64,000 bases of DNA, from NCBI RefSeq assembly GCF_900105765.1, contig NZ_FNTX01000002.1, forward strand, positions 1,550,001 through 1,614,000, written 5' to 3'. The position numbers and the translations under genes are program-made. The DNA comes from Ruania alba (GTDB taxonomy: Bacteria; Actinomycetota; Actinomycetes; Actinomycetales; Beutenbergiaceae). Below the pieces are notes generated by a model that was not told the origin of the DNA, did not search any database, and worked only from the letters and a program-made list of their open reading frames with translations. Positions within the stretch are counted from its first letter, which is position 1. Every line of letters starts with the position of its first letter. This document shows positions 43,027 to 51,900 of this stretch, in pieces.

Positions 43027-43847
43027 TGCCTGCCATCCCCACGGCCACTCCTCCCGGCCTCAAGGCGTCGCAGCAGGCCACCTGGGCCAGCGGCGACTAC
43101 AACCGGATCGCCTGGCTGACGGTGCCGCTCGCGGACATCCTCGTCGACGCCGTCGACCTACGGCCCTCGAGCAGGGTTCTGGATGTTGCCACGGGCACGG
43201 GACACGTCGCCCTGGCCGCTGCACGGCGGTTCAGCACGGCAGTCGGCGTGGACTACGTGCCCGCCCTGGTCGACGTCGCGCGGGAACGCGCCCGGGCTGA
43301 GGACCTGGATGTGACGTTCCAGGTCGGTGATGCGGAGGACCTGAGCGCCGGGGACGCGAGCTTCGACTACGTGCTCTCCGCGATCGGTGTGATGTTCACC
43401 GCCGACCATCAGCGGGCGGCCGACGAGTTGGTCCGGGTGTGTGCACCCGAGGGTCGGATCGGCCTGCTCAGCTGGACGCCGGGCGGGTTTGTCGGGCAGC
43501 TGCTGCGGACCGTCGGCCAGTACGTGCCCCCACCTCCGGGCGCGTTGCCGCCGATCCGGTGGGGCAGTCGCGACGTGCTCACCGAGCTCTTCGCCGACCA
43601 GGTGACGGGCTGGCAGTTCAGTACCGGGACCATCTCGATGCGGTTCCGTTCGCCCGAACAGTTCGCCGATCACTTCCTGGCCCACTATGGGCCGACGTTG
43701 CGTGCTGCGCAGCGGCTGCCACAGGAGGACTGGCCTGGCTTCCGTGCTGCGCTCGCGTCGCTCATCGCCGGCTCCGGCCTGCTCGAGGACGGCACCGTGC
43801 GCAGCGAGTGGGAGTACCTGGTGGCCGTCGCGGACCGGGCCGGCTAG
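43026..43847 (+). CDS. Class I SAM-dependent methyltransferase
   Basis: 273 aa from ATG 43026, with GAGGGAGA upstream. Motif I is VLDVATGTGHVALAAARR (about residues 42-59); motif II is AVGVDYVPALVDVA; the acidic loop is FQVGDAEDLSAGDASFDYVLSAIGVMF. The C-terminal half (about 140-273) is less conserved and likely binds substrate, which is unknown; small-molecule methyltransferases of the UbiE type look closest. Its stop is 6 bp from the stop of the converging regulator gene. Confidence 0.87.
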   Translation: MPAIPTATPPGLKASQQATWASGDYNRIAWLTVPLADILVDAVDLRPSSRVLDVATGTGHVALAAARRFSTAVGVDYVPALVDVARERARAEDLDVTFQVGDAEDLSAGDASFDYVLSAIGVMFTADHQRAADELVRVCAPEGRIGLLSWTPGGFVGQLLRTVGQYVPPPPGALPPIRWGSRDVLTELFADQVTGWQFSTGTISMRFRSPEQFADHFLAHYGPTLRAAQRLPQEDWPGFRAALASLIAGSGLLEDGTVRSEWEYLVAVADRAG

Positions 43848-43853
43848 TCCACG

Positions 43854-45455
43854 CTAGTCCGGGTCGCCTGCCGGCACCTGCGCCGATCGCAAGCCCTCGA
43901 GATAGAGTTCTCGTTGCTCCGGTCGCTTGAGGTAGAAGAGTTTGCGATCGGCGTAGGCCTGGGAGAACTGCGGGCACTGCGCCAGCAGGTCGCGGGCGGT
44001 GCACTCGGCCTCCTCCACACGACCAAGGTGCGCCAGCGCCACCGCCCGGTGCGCCGTGGTCCAGTACTGGCAGTTGACGATCGAGGATGCCTTGCGTGTC
44101 CACTCGATCGCCTCGTCGAACTGCTTGTCGAACACCAGCGCCAACGCGCCGTAGGTGTAGAACGCCCACAGCTGCGGGTCGTGTGAACCCAGCGCGACCG
44201 ACCGGCGGAAGTGAGCCATCGCCTCCCGGTAGCGGCCCTCGTAGCACAGCGAGTCACCGACCCCGCAATATGCGGCCGCGAACGTCGGATTGAGCTCGAG
44301 GGCACGTTCGTTGGCGGTCAGCGCGGGGCCGTACTCGCGGCGAGCCAGCTGGACTCGCCCGTACAGCACATGGAAGAGGGCGTTCTGCTCGTCCTTGCGG
44401 AGGGCCTGACGTGAGGCGGCGAGGGCCTCGTCGAGCAGGTCCGGGACTGGGTCCGTGCCCCAATACACCATGCCGAGCACGGTGGCGTAGGCCCACCAGG
44501 CGTGGGCATCGGGAAACCCGGGATCCCTGCTGCGGCACTCGCTCAACATTCGCTGAGCGTCCTCGTTCCCCTCGGCGGTGAACTGGAAGAATCGGTGCAG
44601 GCCGAGGTGGAACGTGTCCCACACCTGCATGTCCGTGCGTGGGAGGGCGCCACTCCGGGTGCGTTCGGCGTACCCGACCTCGGGCTCGACCGTGGCCACG
44701 ACAGTGCTGACGATCTCGTCGAGAACGTCGAAGAGTCGCTCGACCCGGCGTTCGAATCGATCGGCCCACAGGCAGACGCCGGTGCTGGTGTCGGTCAGGT
44801 TCACCGAGACCCGCAGGTGGTCACCGCCGAGCCAGAGAGTTCCCTCGACGGCGTAGCGGACATCGAGCTCGGACCGTAGGCGGTCAATGACGTCTGCCTG
44901 ACCGGCAAGGCCCGCTGTGGCGGCGCTCGTGAGCACGCGCAGCCATCGGTACTTCGACAGTGCGGCGATCAGGTCGTAGCGCAGCCCCCGGCCGAGCTGT
45001 GGACGTCCCGAGCTCGGGTCGAGGTCGGTGAACGGCAGCACCGCCACCACCGGTTGCCACAACGGGAGCAGTTCGTTCCCGGTCTCCGGTGTGGGCGGCG
45101 CCTCGTGCGGCGCACCTTCGGTGACCGGTGCCACGAAGCGGTACCCCTGCCCGTGCACGGTACGGACCATCCGCTGGGCGTCTCCGGTGTCGCCGATGGC
45201 GCGCCGGATCGCCTTGATCTGACTGCTCAGCGCCGACTCGCTGACGAATCGGTCTCCCCAGATGCTGTCCAGCAGCTCCGCCTTGGGCACCATCCGGCCC
45301 CGTGCGTCGATCAGGTGGAGCAGCACCTGCATGGCCCGAGGCTCAAGCGATACTGGTTGACCGCGATGGGTCAGCTCGAACCGATCGCGGTCAAGCTCGC
45401 ACTCGCCGAACTGGAAGGCCACCCCCGTCAGGGTACCGATCAGGGGCGGATCCAC
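43854..45455 (-). CDS. Winged-helix regulator with TolB-like and TPR domains
   Basis: 533 aa from GTG 45455 (GTG 45422 is an alternative). The N-terminal OmpR/CadC-type winged helix (about 10-110: LEPRAMQVLLHLIDARGRMV, then VRTVHGQGYRFVAPV) is linked to a TolB-like domain (about 135-270: VAVLPFTDLDP, then LRSELDVRYAVEGTLWLGGDHLRV). That combination is usual in CadC-like and adenylate-cyclase-linked regulators. TPR-like helices follow (about 290-520: ALTANERALELNPTFAAAYCGVG). No receiver domain or membrane helix, so the input is probably a protein or ligand bound by the TPRs. Divergent from the SDR gene, 38 bp between starts. Confidence 0.85.
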   Translation of the reverse strand: MDPPLIGTLTGVAFQFGECELDRDRFELTHRGQPVSLEPRAMQVLLHLIDARGRMVPKAELLDSIWGDRFVSESALSSQIKAIRRAIGDTGDAQRMVRTVHGQGYRFVAPVTEGAPHEAPPTPETGNELLPLWQPVVAVLPFTDLDPSSGRPQLGRGLRYDLIAALSKYRWLRVLTSAATAGLAGQADVIDRLRSELDVRYAVEGTLWLGGDHLRVSVNLTDTSTGVCLWADRFERRVERLFDVLDEIVSTVVATVEPEVGYAERTRSGALPRTDMQVWDTFHLGLHRFFQFTAEGNEDAQRMLSECRSRDPGFPDAHAWWAYATVLGMVYWGTDPVPDLLDEALAASRQALRKDEQNALFHVLYGRVQLARREYGPALTANERALELNPTFAAAYCGVGDSLCYEGRYREAMAHFRRSVALGSHDPQLWAFYTYGALALVFDKQFDEAIEWTRKASSIVNCQYWTTAHRAVALAHLGRVEEAECTARDLLAQCPQFSQAYADRKLFYLKRPEQRELYLEGLRSAQVPAGDPD

Positions 45456-45493
45456 ATCCTGGGGGCAGGCTCGGACGGCTCTACCATCGATGG

Positions 45494-46330
45494 ATGAGTT
45501 CCTCTGCTGCTGGACATGTCCTGCCCCCGCCTCCCGCCGGGACGGCCCTGGTCACCGGCGCCTCCCGGGGGATCGGGCGCCATCTCGCCGTCGGGCTGGC
45601 CGACGCAGGACTGGACGTGGCGGTGCTTGCCCGGGACGGCGACCGTCTCAGGGAGGTGGCTCAGGAGATCGCCTCGCACGGGCGCAAGGCGCTCGTCCTG
45701 ACGGCGGACGTCACCGATGCCGACGCCGTCGCCCGGGCAGTGGCTACCGCGGAGAGTGAGCTCGGATCGGTCGACCTGCTCGTCAACAACGCGGGTCTGA
45801 TCGACGGTGAGGTCCCGCTCTGGGAGGCGGATCCGGAGGAAGTCCGGCAGGTGCTGGAGGTGAACGTCTACGGGGCGTTCCTGCTGGCCCGAGCGGTGGC
45901 TCCCGGGATGCTCGCACGTGGCGGCGGCCGGGTGATCGACCTCAGTTCGGGTGCCGGCACCCGAGACATGGACGGCACTGTCGGTTACAACGCTGCCAAG
46001 ACGGCCTTGTTCCGCATCGGCGGGGGGCTGCACGAGGCCGGCTTCGAGCGTGGTCTGCGGGCCTTCGAGCTTGCCCCCGGGGTGGTCGCCACGGACATGA
46101 CCGCGAGCATGATCGCCCATGCGGACCGCACCGACTGGACGCCGCCGGAAGCTGTCACGGAGATCGCGGTGGCTATCGCGGCGGGAGACCTCGATCGGCT
46201 CTCCGGGTGCTACCTGCGTGCCGGGACCGACACCGTCGACGAGCTACGCGCCCGCGCCGCGGCCACCGACGGTGCCGAGACCGGCCGGCGACTGCGGGTC
46301 ACCGACTGGGAGATTCCTCCGGCGCGGTGA
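45494..46330 (+). CDS. Short-chain dehydrogenase/reductase
   Basis: 278 aa from ATG 45494. Classical SDR: cofactor motif TGASRGIGRHLAVGLADAG (TGxxxGxG, residues 21-28), NNAG, the catalytic serine region DLSSGAG and YNAAK. NAD(P) preference is not clear; an Arg after the glycine motif suggests NADP. Substrate unknown. Promoter shared with the divergent winged-helix/TPR regulator, which may control it. Its 3' end overlaps the 3' end of the convergent LacI gene by 32 bp. Confidence 0.9.
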   Translation: MSSSAAGHVLPPPPAGTALVTGASRGIGRHLAVGLADAGLDVAVLARDGDRLREVAQEIASHGRKALVLTADVTDADAVARAVATAESELGSVDLLVNNAGLIDGEVPLWEADPEEVRQVLEVNVYGAFLLARAVAPGMLARGGGRVIDLSSGAGTRDMDGTVGYNAAKTALFRIGGGLHEAGFERGLRAFELAPGVVATDMTASMIAHADRTDWTPPEAVTEIAVAIAAGDLDRLSGCYLRAGTDTVDELRARAAATDGAETGRRLRVTDWEIPPAR

Positions 46331-47378
46331 GGGGTGCGCTGGCCGACTCGCGCGCGGTGGAGCCACGCTCCACGATCCGCGGGGTGGGTGCCGCTTCGAC
46401 CGGCCGCTCCTCCCCGGTCAGCGAGCGGAACAGCAGCCGGGCTGCCGTGCGCCCCAGGCCGGGCAGGTCAAGGTCCAGCGCAGTCAGCGGCGGGTCGGCG
46501 AGCATGGCCCGCCGGCCGTCGTAGTTCGTCGCGACCATCAGGTCCTCCGGGATAGACCGGCCCACGTCCCGGGCCGCCTTGGCCGCCCCGACGGCGAAGG
46601 CATCGAGCGGTGCGTAGACGGCGTCGATGTCGGGCTGGGCCGCCAGGGCGGCCCGGGTGGCCTCGTACCCGCCCCGGTCGCCCTCGAGCGCCGGCGCCTC
46701 GATGATGGAGCACCGCGTGCCCGGCGGCGGTCCCGCACCATCCAGGTGGCTGCGGAACGAACGCGTCAGCGAGTACGACTCCGAGCTCAGCAGCACGGCC
46801 ACGTGGCGGGCTCCGGCTCCCGCCAGGTGAGCGAGCATGATGTCCATCCCCGCCGCGCCGCGGTCGATGTAGCCGTCCTGGGCGTCGCTCGCGCGACCGA
46901 CCGTGACCACCCGCACGCCCCGGTCCCGCAGGCGCCGCGAGATCGGATCCTCGACGGTCGGGTCCACCACGATCGCCCCGTCCACGTCGATCCCGTCCAG
47001 CATGTCGACGTGATGCAGCGGAGGGACGAGCATGAGCGAGTAGTCGTGGTTGAGGCACTCCTGCGCGATCGGCATCGACAGGTCCAGCAGGAAGCCGAGC
47101 TGGGACGCCTCCGAGACGATGCTGGCCGGCAGCGCGGTGATCAGGGCGACGGCCTGCGACCGGCCGGTGCGCAGCCGCTGAGCCCGCGGATTCGGCCGAT
47201 AGCCGATCCGCTCTGCCGTCTCCTGCACTCGGCGGCGCGTGTTCGGATCCACCCGGTCCCGTCCGTTCAGCGCCTTCGAGGCAGTCGAGAGGGAGACTCC
47301 CGCTGCCTCCGCGACGTCCACGATCGTCGGGCGGTTGCTCCGCCGTCGGCCACTCCCGGACGCACTCGGTGCCGGCAC
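46299..47378 (-). CDS. LacI family transcriptional regulator
   Basis: 359 aa from GTG 47378. The helix-turn-helix is VDVAEAAGVSLSTASKALNGRDRVDPNTRRRVQ (about residues 20-52), quoted here for its position, with the hinge helix NPRAQRLRTGRS. The ligand-binding domain is of the periplasmic-binding type (ALITALPASIVSEASQ onward; VYAPLDAFAVGAAKAARD; DLMVATNYDGRRAMLADPPLTAL). It is divergent from the nucleoside hydrolase operon, with a palindrome at 47469-47483 placed to block that operon's promoter. The ligand is probably a nucleoside, base or ribose (inference). Confidence 0.92.
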   Translation of the reverse strand: MPAPSASGSGRRRSNRPTIVDVAEAAGVSLSTASKALNGRDRVDPNTRRRVQETAERIGYRPNPRAQRLRTGRSQAVALITALPASIVSEASQLGFLLDLSMPIAQECLNHDYSLMLVPPLHHVDMLDGIDVDGAIVVDPTVEDPISRRLRDRGVRVVTVGRASDAQDGYIDRGAAGMDIMLAHLAGAGARHVAVLLSSESYSLTRSFRSHLDGAGPPPGTRCSIIEAPALEGDRGGYEATRAALAAQPDIDAVYAPLDAFAVGAAKAARDVGRSIPEDLMVATNYDGRRAMLADPPLTALDLDLPGLGRTAARLLFRSLTGEERPVEAAPTPRIVERGSTARESASAPLTAPEESPSR

Positions 47379-47427
47379 GCGTGCTCCCTTCTCGAGCTGG
47401 CTGGATGAGCTGCCATCGGTCGCGGTA

Positions 47428-47456
47428 TTGCGGACGACGTGGTCGATCGCTACAGT
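47428..47456 (+). promoter_or_regulatory. Promoter of the nucleoside hydrolase operon
   Basis: TTGCGG (47428-47433), 17 bp, TACAGT (47451-47456): a good primary-sigma promoter for a GC-rich genome. Transcription would start near 47463, 54 bp before the hydrolase ATG. A palindrome lies right at the expected start. Confidence 0.6.
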
Positions 47457-47468
47457 CTAGCCACCGAT

Positions 47469-47483
47469 GCGAAAACGTTTCGC
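47469..47483. promoter_or_regulatory. Candidate LacI-type operator
   Basis: GCGAAA-ACG-TTTCGC, a perfect 6-bp inverted repeat with central AACGTT, as in many LacI-family operators. It lies 12 bp downstream of the -10 element and would stop initiation or early elongation when bound by the adjacent regulator. Confidence 0.6.
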
Positions 47484-47516
47484 CCTCGCGGGGGCACCAG
47501 CACACGAAGGAGTGCC

Positions 47517-48428
47517 ATGCTCCTGATCGACACCGATCCGGGCCTTGATGACGCGCACGCCCTGGCGATCGCGCTCGCCCGGACCGACCCGGCCGATCTC
47601 GCCCTGACCACCGTCGCCGGCAACGTGGGCATCGACCACGTCACCCGGAACGCCCAACGTCTGGTCGGCACCATCTCGCCGACCGTCCCGATCTACGTCG
47701 GTGCCTCCGGCCCCCTGCTGGGCAACCCCGTGCTCGCCGAGCACATCCACGGCGCCGACGGCTTCGGAGGCACCCCGTGGGACGACTCCGACCTGCCCCC
47801 GGTCCACCCGCAGCACGCCGTCCAGGCCATCCTCGAGCTCGCCGACACCCATGGTGAGGACCTGCGCATCGTGGCCCTGGGCCCCCTCACGAATCTCGCC
47901 CTGGCCATCCGGATCGACCCGACCCTGCCACAGCGGATCGGACCGGTCGTGGCCATGGGGGGAACGCCGTCGGGGCTCGGTAATGCCAGCATCAACGCCG
48001 AGTTCAATATCTACGCCGACCCGTACGCGGCCGAGATCGTGCTCGCCACGGTGCCCGAGCTTACCCTCATCACCTGGGACCTCGCGTTGGCCGTGCGATT
48101 CAGCCGTGCCGAGATGGCCCAGATGGTGGCCGGCTCGAGCCCTGCGGCCGTGGCCGTGCGCACCCTGCACGAGCACCGAGTCGCCACCGATGCCGCCTAC
48201 CGCGATGCTGCCGACTACGGCCGGTGCGACCCGTTGGCGATGGCCGTGGCCCTCCACCCGGGTGTGGTGACCGACGCCGCCCACCACGCCGTCGTCGTCG
48301 GGCATGACGGCGGTCTCGGCCACGGCGTGACCGCCGTGGACTGGCGGGATGCCCGCACCGACCGCCCACGCCTGACCATCCCGCAGACGCTGGACCGCAC
48401 CGCGGTCCTGGACCTGCTCACCCTCTGA
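47517..48428 (+). CDS. Nucleoside hydrolase
   Basis: 303 aa from ATG 47517, SD AAGGAG. Splits the N-glycosidic bond of ribonucleosides to base and ribose. The calcium-binding signature DTDPGLDDAHALAIAL is at residues 5-20 (catalytic Asp region); VGASGPLLGN, RIVALGPLTNLALAI and NASINAEFNIYADPYAAEIVL are further family motifs. Length is standard. Purine or pyrimidine preference cannot be told. First gene of an operon with an ABC importer and an amidohydrolase. Confidence 0.92.
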   Translation: MLLIDTDPGLDDAHALAIALARTDPADLALTTVAGNVGIDHVTRNAQRLVGTISPTVPIYVGASGPLLGNPVLAEHIHGADGFGGTPWDDSDLPPVHPQHAVQAILELADTHGEDLRIVALGPLTNLALAIRIDPTLPQRIGPVVAMGGTPSGLGNASINAEFNIYADPYAAEIVLATVPELTLITWDLALAVRFSRAEMAQMVAGSSPAAVAVRTLHEHRVATDAAYRDAADYGRCDPLAMAVALHPGVVTDAAHHAVVVGHDGGLGHGVTAVDWRDARTDRPRLTIPQTLDRTAVLDLLTL

Positions 48429-48459
48429 CCCCCGTCAACCGTCTCACCGAGGAGAACCT

Positions 48460-49482
48460 GTGACCACTCGCCACCCGTCCCGCCGCCGTATCGTCGCCGG
48501 CCTCGCCCTCTCCGCCGTCGCCTCCACCGGAGTCCTGGCGGCCTGCTCCGACGATGCTGGCACCGGCGGCGATGCTGATGCCGGTGTGCTGAGCGAGGCG
48601 AGCGTCCAGCTCGGCTGGTTCCCGAACGTCGAGTCGGCCCCGATCATCGTGGCCGACGAGAACGGCTACTTCGCCGACGAAGGCATCGACGTGACCGTCG
48701 AGCCCGGTGGCCCCGAGGTGAACTCGGACGCCCAGATCGTCAGCGGGAACGTGCTGATGGGGACGTTGAACAGCGAAGGGCTCGCGAACGCCGTCATCGC
48801 CGGTGCCGACCTGGTCGCCGTCGGAGCGATCTACCAGACCTCCTCGTCCGCGATCGTGACCCTCGCCGACAGTGGCATCGAGGAGCCGGCCGACCTGGAG
48901 GGCCGCCGGTTCGGCACCTCCCCCTCCGACGACCGGGTCTACCCGCCCTTCTTCGAGCTGGTGGGCGTGGGCGACAGCCAGATCGAGAGCGTCAACATCG
49001 GCGCCGACCCGGCCGCGCTGGTCTCCGGCGAGGTGGATGCCATGTCCGGCACCCTCGCGAACCAGCCGATCGCTCTAGAGGCGCAGGGCCACGACGTCTC
49101 CACCATCCGCCTCGGCGACTATGGGTACAACCGGTGGAGCGGCGTGCTCGTCGTGAGGGCCGACTCCCTCGAGGACGAGACCAAGCGGGCCACGATCGTG
49201 GCCATGCTGCGGGCCATCGCGCAAGGCACCGCCGACCTCGTCGCGGACCCGGACGCCGCCGCCCAGGTGGTCGTCGACACCTACGGCGAGCAGCTCGGCC
49301 TGGACCCCGACCAGCAGGCAGCCAGCGCCGCCGTGTGGGCAGACCTCGCCTCGGGAGAGGCCGGCGAGCCGGTCCTGCTCACCGACGACGGCATCGCCTC
49401 CCAGCAGGACTTCTACGACCGGGTCGGGCTCGAGGTCGACGCCGGCACCATCTTCGACACCTCCGTGCAGGAGGACCTGTGA
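48460..49482 (+). CDS. NMT1/THI5-like substrate-binding lipoprotein
   Basis: 340 aa from GTG 48460, SD GAGGAGAA. The signal has twin arginines ([18 protein letters not shown]) and a lipobox VLAAC with C29, so it is a lipid-anchored binding protein. Mature part: [24 protein letters not shown], an NMT1/SsuA opening in which the usual aromatic/His contact region is NVES; then [20 protein letters not shown]. The family binds aromatic N-heterocycles (thiamine pyrimidine precursor), sulfonates or similar. With the hydrolase and amidohydrolase, a nucleoside or pyrimidine-like ligand is the best guess. Stop overlaps the ATPase GTG. Confidence 0.9.
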   Translation: MTTRHPSRRRIVAGLALSAVASTGVLAACSDDAGTGGDADAGVLSEASVQLGWFPNVESAPIIVADENGYFADEGIDVTVEPGGPEVNSDAQIVSGNVLMGTLNSEGLANAVIAGADLVAVGAIYQTSSSAIVTLADSGIEEPADLEGRRFGTSPSDDRVYPPFFELVGVGDSQIESVNIGADPAALVSGEVDAMSGTLANQPIALEAQGHDVSTIRLGDYGYNRWSGVLVVRADSLEDETKRATIVAMLRAIAQGTADLVADPDAAAQVVVDTYGEQLGLDPDQQAASAAVWADLASGEAGEPVLLTDDGIASQQDFYDRVGLEVDAGTIFDTSVQEDL

Positions 49483-50255
49483 CGGCTCGAGGCCTCGAGG
49501 CCGAGCGGGTCAGCAAGACCTTCGGCAGCGGGGACGCGCAGGTGCAGGCGCTCGACGAGGTGAGCTTCACCTCCGACGAGGGCGCCTTCATCGCCCTGAT
49601 CGGGCCATCCGGGTGCGGAAAGTCCACCCTGTTGCGGATGTACGCCGGGTTGGACGCACCCACCTCCGGCTCGCTCGCCCTGCTGGGCCGTGCGCCCGAA
49701 CAGGTGCGCACCGAGAACGCGATCGGGGTGGCGTTCCAGGACGCCGCCCTGCTGCCCTGGCGCAGCGTAGAGGCCAACATCGCGCTCCCGCTGCAGGTGG
49801 CGGGTCGGCCCGTGGATCGGAAGGCCATTGCCGACCTGGTCGCGCTCACCGGACTCACCGGCTTCGAGAAGGCCCGCCCGGCGCAGCTCTCCGGCGGGAT
49901 GCGCCAGCGGGTGGCCATCGCCCGCGCGCTCGTGCTGGAACCGAAGGTGCTCCTGCTGGACGAACCCTTCGGCGCTCTGGACGACATGACCCGCCAGCAG
50001 ATGAACATCGAACTGCAACGCATCTGGGTGGAACGGCCCACCACCACGCTGCTGGTGACGCACGCGCTCGACGAGGCCGTCTTCCTCTCCGACCGGGTGA
50101 TCGTGCTGGCCGCCCGGCCGGGCCGGATCGCCGCCGAGGTCAGCGTGGACCTGCCCCGCCCGCGGGAGCCGGAGGTCCAGCACACACCGGAGTTCCACGC
50201 CCTCACCGACGAGCTCTCCCGGCACCTGTTCGACGCACGGTCCGCCGCGTCATGA
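49479..50255 (+). CDS. ABC transporter ATP-binding protein (SsuB/TauB/ThiZ type)
   Basis: 258 aa from GTG 49479 (GTGA overlap). Walker [11 protein letters not shown]-loop in [14 protein letters not shown], signature [15 protein letters not shown], Walker [12 protein letters not shown], and H-loop [11 protein letters not shown], all intact. Closest in pattern to nitrate/sulfonate/taurine/thiamine-precursor importers. Coupled upstream to the binding protein and downstream to the permease. Confidence 0.94.
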   Translation: MTARGLEAERVSKTFGSGDAQVQALDEVSFTSDEGAFIALIGPSGCGKSTLLRMYAGLDAPTSGSLALLGRAPEQVRTENAIGVAFQDAALLPWRSVEANIALPLQVAGRPVDRKAIADLVALTGLTGFEKARPAQLSGGMRQRVAIARALVLEPKVLLLDEPFGALDDMTRQQMNIELQRIWVERPTTTLLVTHALDEAVFLSDRVIVLAARPGRIAAEVSVDLPRPREPEVQHTPEFHALTDELSRHLFDARSAAS

Positions 50256-51871
50256 CCGCACCCACCCGCACCCGTGGCGGCGTGAAGGCCGCCGGCCCGG
50301 CGCGCCACGGCACCCTGATGCACACCGGTGGCGTCATCGGCGCCGTACTGGCGCTGTGGCTGGCCACCGCCTTTCTGCTCCGGGACACCAGCCTGGTCCC
50401 GTACCCGTGGGAGCTCGCAGCGCAGTTCGCGGCGGACGGGTCACTGCTGGCTGCCAACATCGGCCCCACGCTGAGCACGGCGGTCTGGGGATTCGGCCTC
50501 GGGGTGGTGGTGATCATCCCGCTGGTGGTGATCTCCATCCTTGCGCCCACCTGGGAGCCCGTGGTGGTACGCGTGGCCGTGGTGGTGCACGTGATCCCGT
50601 TCGTGGCGATCGCCCCGATCCTGGTGGTGGTCTTCCAGGGCCAGACCGCCCGGGTGGTGGTCGCCGCCCTCGCCGTGTACTTCCCGCTGCTGATCAACCT
50701 GCTGCTCGGACTCCGCTCCACGGACGACCGGGCCCGCGACGTGGTCTTCGCAGCGGGAGGCGGCCCGCTCACCACGCTGCGCATGGTGCGGGTGCCCTCG
50801 GCGTTGCCGAGCCTCGTCGCCGGTCTGCAGATCGCCGTCCCGGCTGCCGTGCTCGGTGCGCTGATCGCCGAGTTCTTCGGTGCCAACGAAGGGCTCGGCG
50901 CGATCCTGATCAGCGCCCAGGACGCGCTGATGATCAATCGGGTGTGGGCGATCGCCATCACGATGGGACTCGTCTCCGCCGCCGGGTACGCCCTCGTGAC
51001 GATCGCCGCGCGGATCCTGGTGCCGTGGGCCGGCAAGGGTGGCTCGGTCGGCACCTCCGTGGCCGGCGCCGAGCAGGTGCGGCTGCACCCGTGGCAGCTG
51101 CTGGTCGGCGCGCTCGCCTCGGTCGTGGTGCTCGTGGGCGGGTGGTGGAGCCTGCGCCCGGTCTTCGGGCTCGACGAGTTCTTCGTCAAGGACCCGCTGG
51201 ACGTGTGGCGCTTCCTCCAGGAGGGGAACCCGTTCACCGGCGCCCCGGCCGAGGAGTTCTGGACCGCCTTCACGACGGCGCTCGGCGAGTCGGCTGTGCA
51301 CGCGGCGGTCGGGTTCGTCGTCGGCACCCTGGTGGCCGTCTCGGCCGCCGTGCTCCTGGTGGCAGTGCCCAGTCTCGAACGTGCCGTGATGCCGTTCGCG
51401 ATCGTGCTGCGCTCGATGCCACTGGTGGCGATCACCCCGCTGATCGTGCTCGTCTTCGGGCGGGACCTGGTCGGCGTGACCGTGCTGGTCACCCTCGTCA
51501 CCTTCTTCCCGACCCTGGTGACCGTGATGGCCGGCCTGAAGGCGGCACCGGACGGCGCGCTCGACGTGATCTACGCCTCCGGCGGTTCGGCCCGCACGGC
51601 CGCGTTCCGCGCCCGGATCCCGTACGCCCTGCCGGCGATCACTGCCTCGGCTCGGATCGCGGTCCCCGGGGCAGTCACCGGTGCCACCCTCGCGGAGTGG
51701 ATCGCCACCGGGAACGGGCTGGGCAACCTCCTCACCTCCGCCGCGGTGCGTGCCGACTACTTCACCCTGTGGAGCGGCGGGCTGCTGCTGGTGCTGATCG
51801 TGCTCGTGCTCTACTCCGCCATCAATCTGATCGACCGCCTCGTGGCCCGCCGCCTCGGTGTGGCTTTCTGA
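50252..51871 (+). CDS. Tandem-fused ABC permease (two BPD_transp domains)
   Basis: 539 aa from ATG 50252 (ATGA overlap with the ATPase). Two complete inner-membrane permease domains lie in one chain, about residues 20-265 and 285-535, each with about six helices and its own EAA-type loop: [23 protein letters not shown], in which the Gly sits 9 residues before the Pro, and [23 protein letters not shown]. The halves are clearly related but diverged. Usually such importers use two copies of one roughly 260-residue subunit. So one chain should pair with two ATPases to make the importer. Confidence 0.9.
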   Translation: MTAPTRTRGGVKAAGPARHGTLMHTGGVIGAVLALWLATAFLLRDTSLVPYPWELAAQFAADGSLLAANIGPTLSTAVWGFGLGVVVIIPLVVISILAPTWEPVVVRVAVVVHVIPFVAIAPILVVVFQGQTARVVVAALAVYFPLLINLLLGLRSTDDRARDVVFAAGGGPLTTLRMVRVPSALPSLVAGLQIAVPAAVLGALIAEFFGANEGLGAILISAQDALMINRVWAIAITMGLVSAAGYALVTIAARILVPWAGKGGSVGTSVAGAEQVRLHPWQLLVGALASVVVLVGGWWSLRPVFGLDEFFVKDPLDVWRFLQEGNPFTGAPAEEFWTAFTTALGESAVHAAVGFVVGTLVAVSAAVLLVAVPSLERAVMPFAIVLRSMPLVAITPLIVLVFGRDLVGVTVLVTLVTFFPTLVTVMAGLKAAPDGALDVIYASGGSARTAAFRARIPYALPAITASARIAVPGAVTGATLAEWIATGNGLGNLLTSAAVRADYFTLWSGGLLLVLIVLVLYSAINLIDRLVARRLGVAF

Positions 51872-51900
51872 CCGTGACCATCAAGGAAGGGGACGTCCCC

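Noticed and set aside
42339-46330. Small biosynthetic gene cluster (OsmC, methyltransferase, SDR)
   Set aside because: Genes are separated by terminators and face different ways; no scaffold-building enzyme is present.
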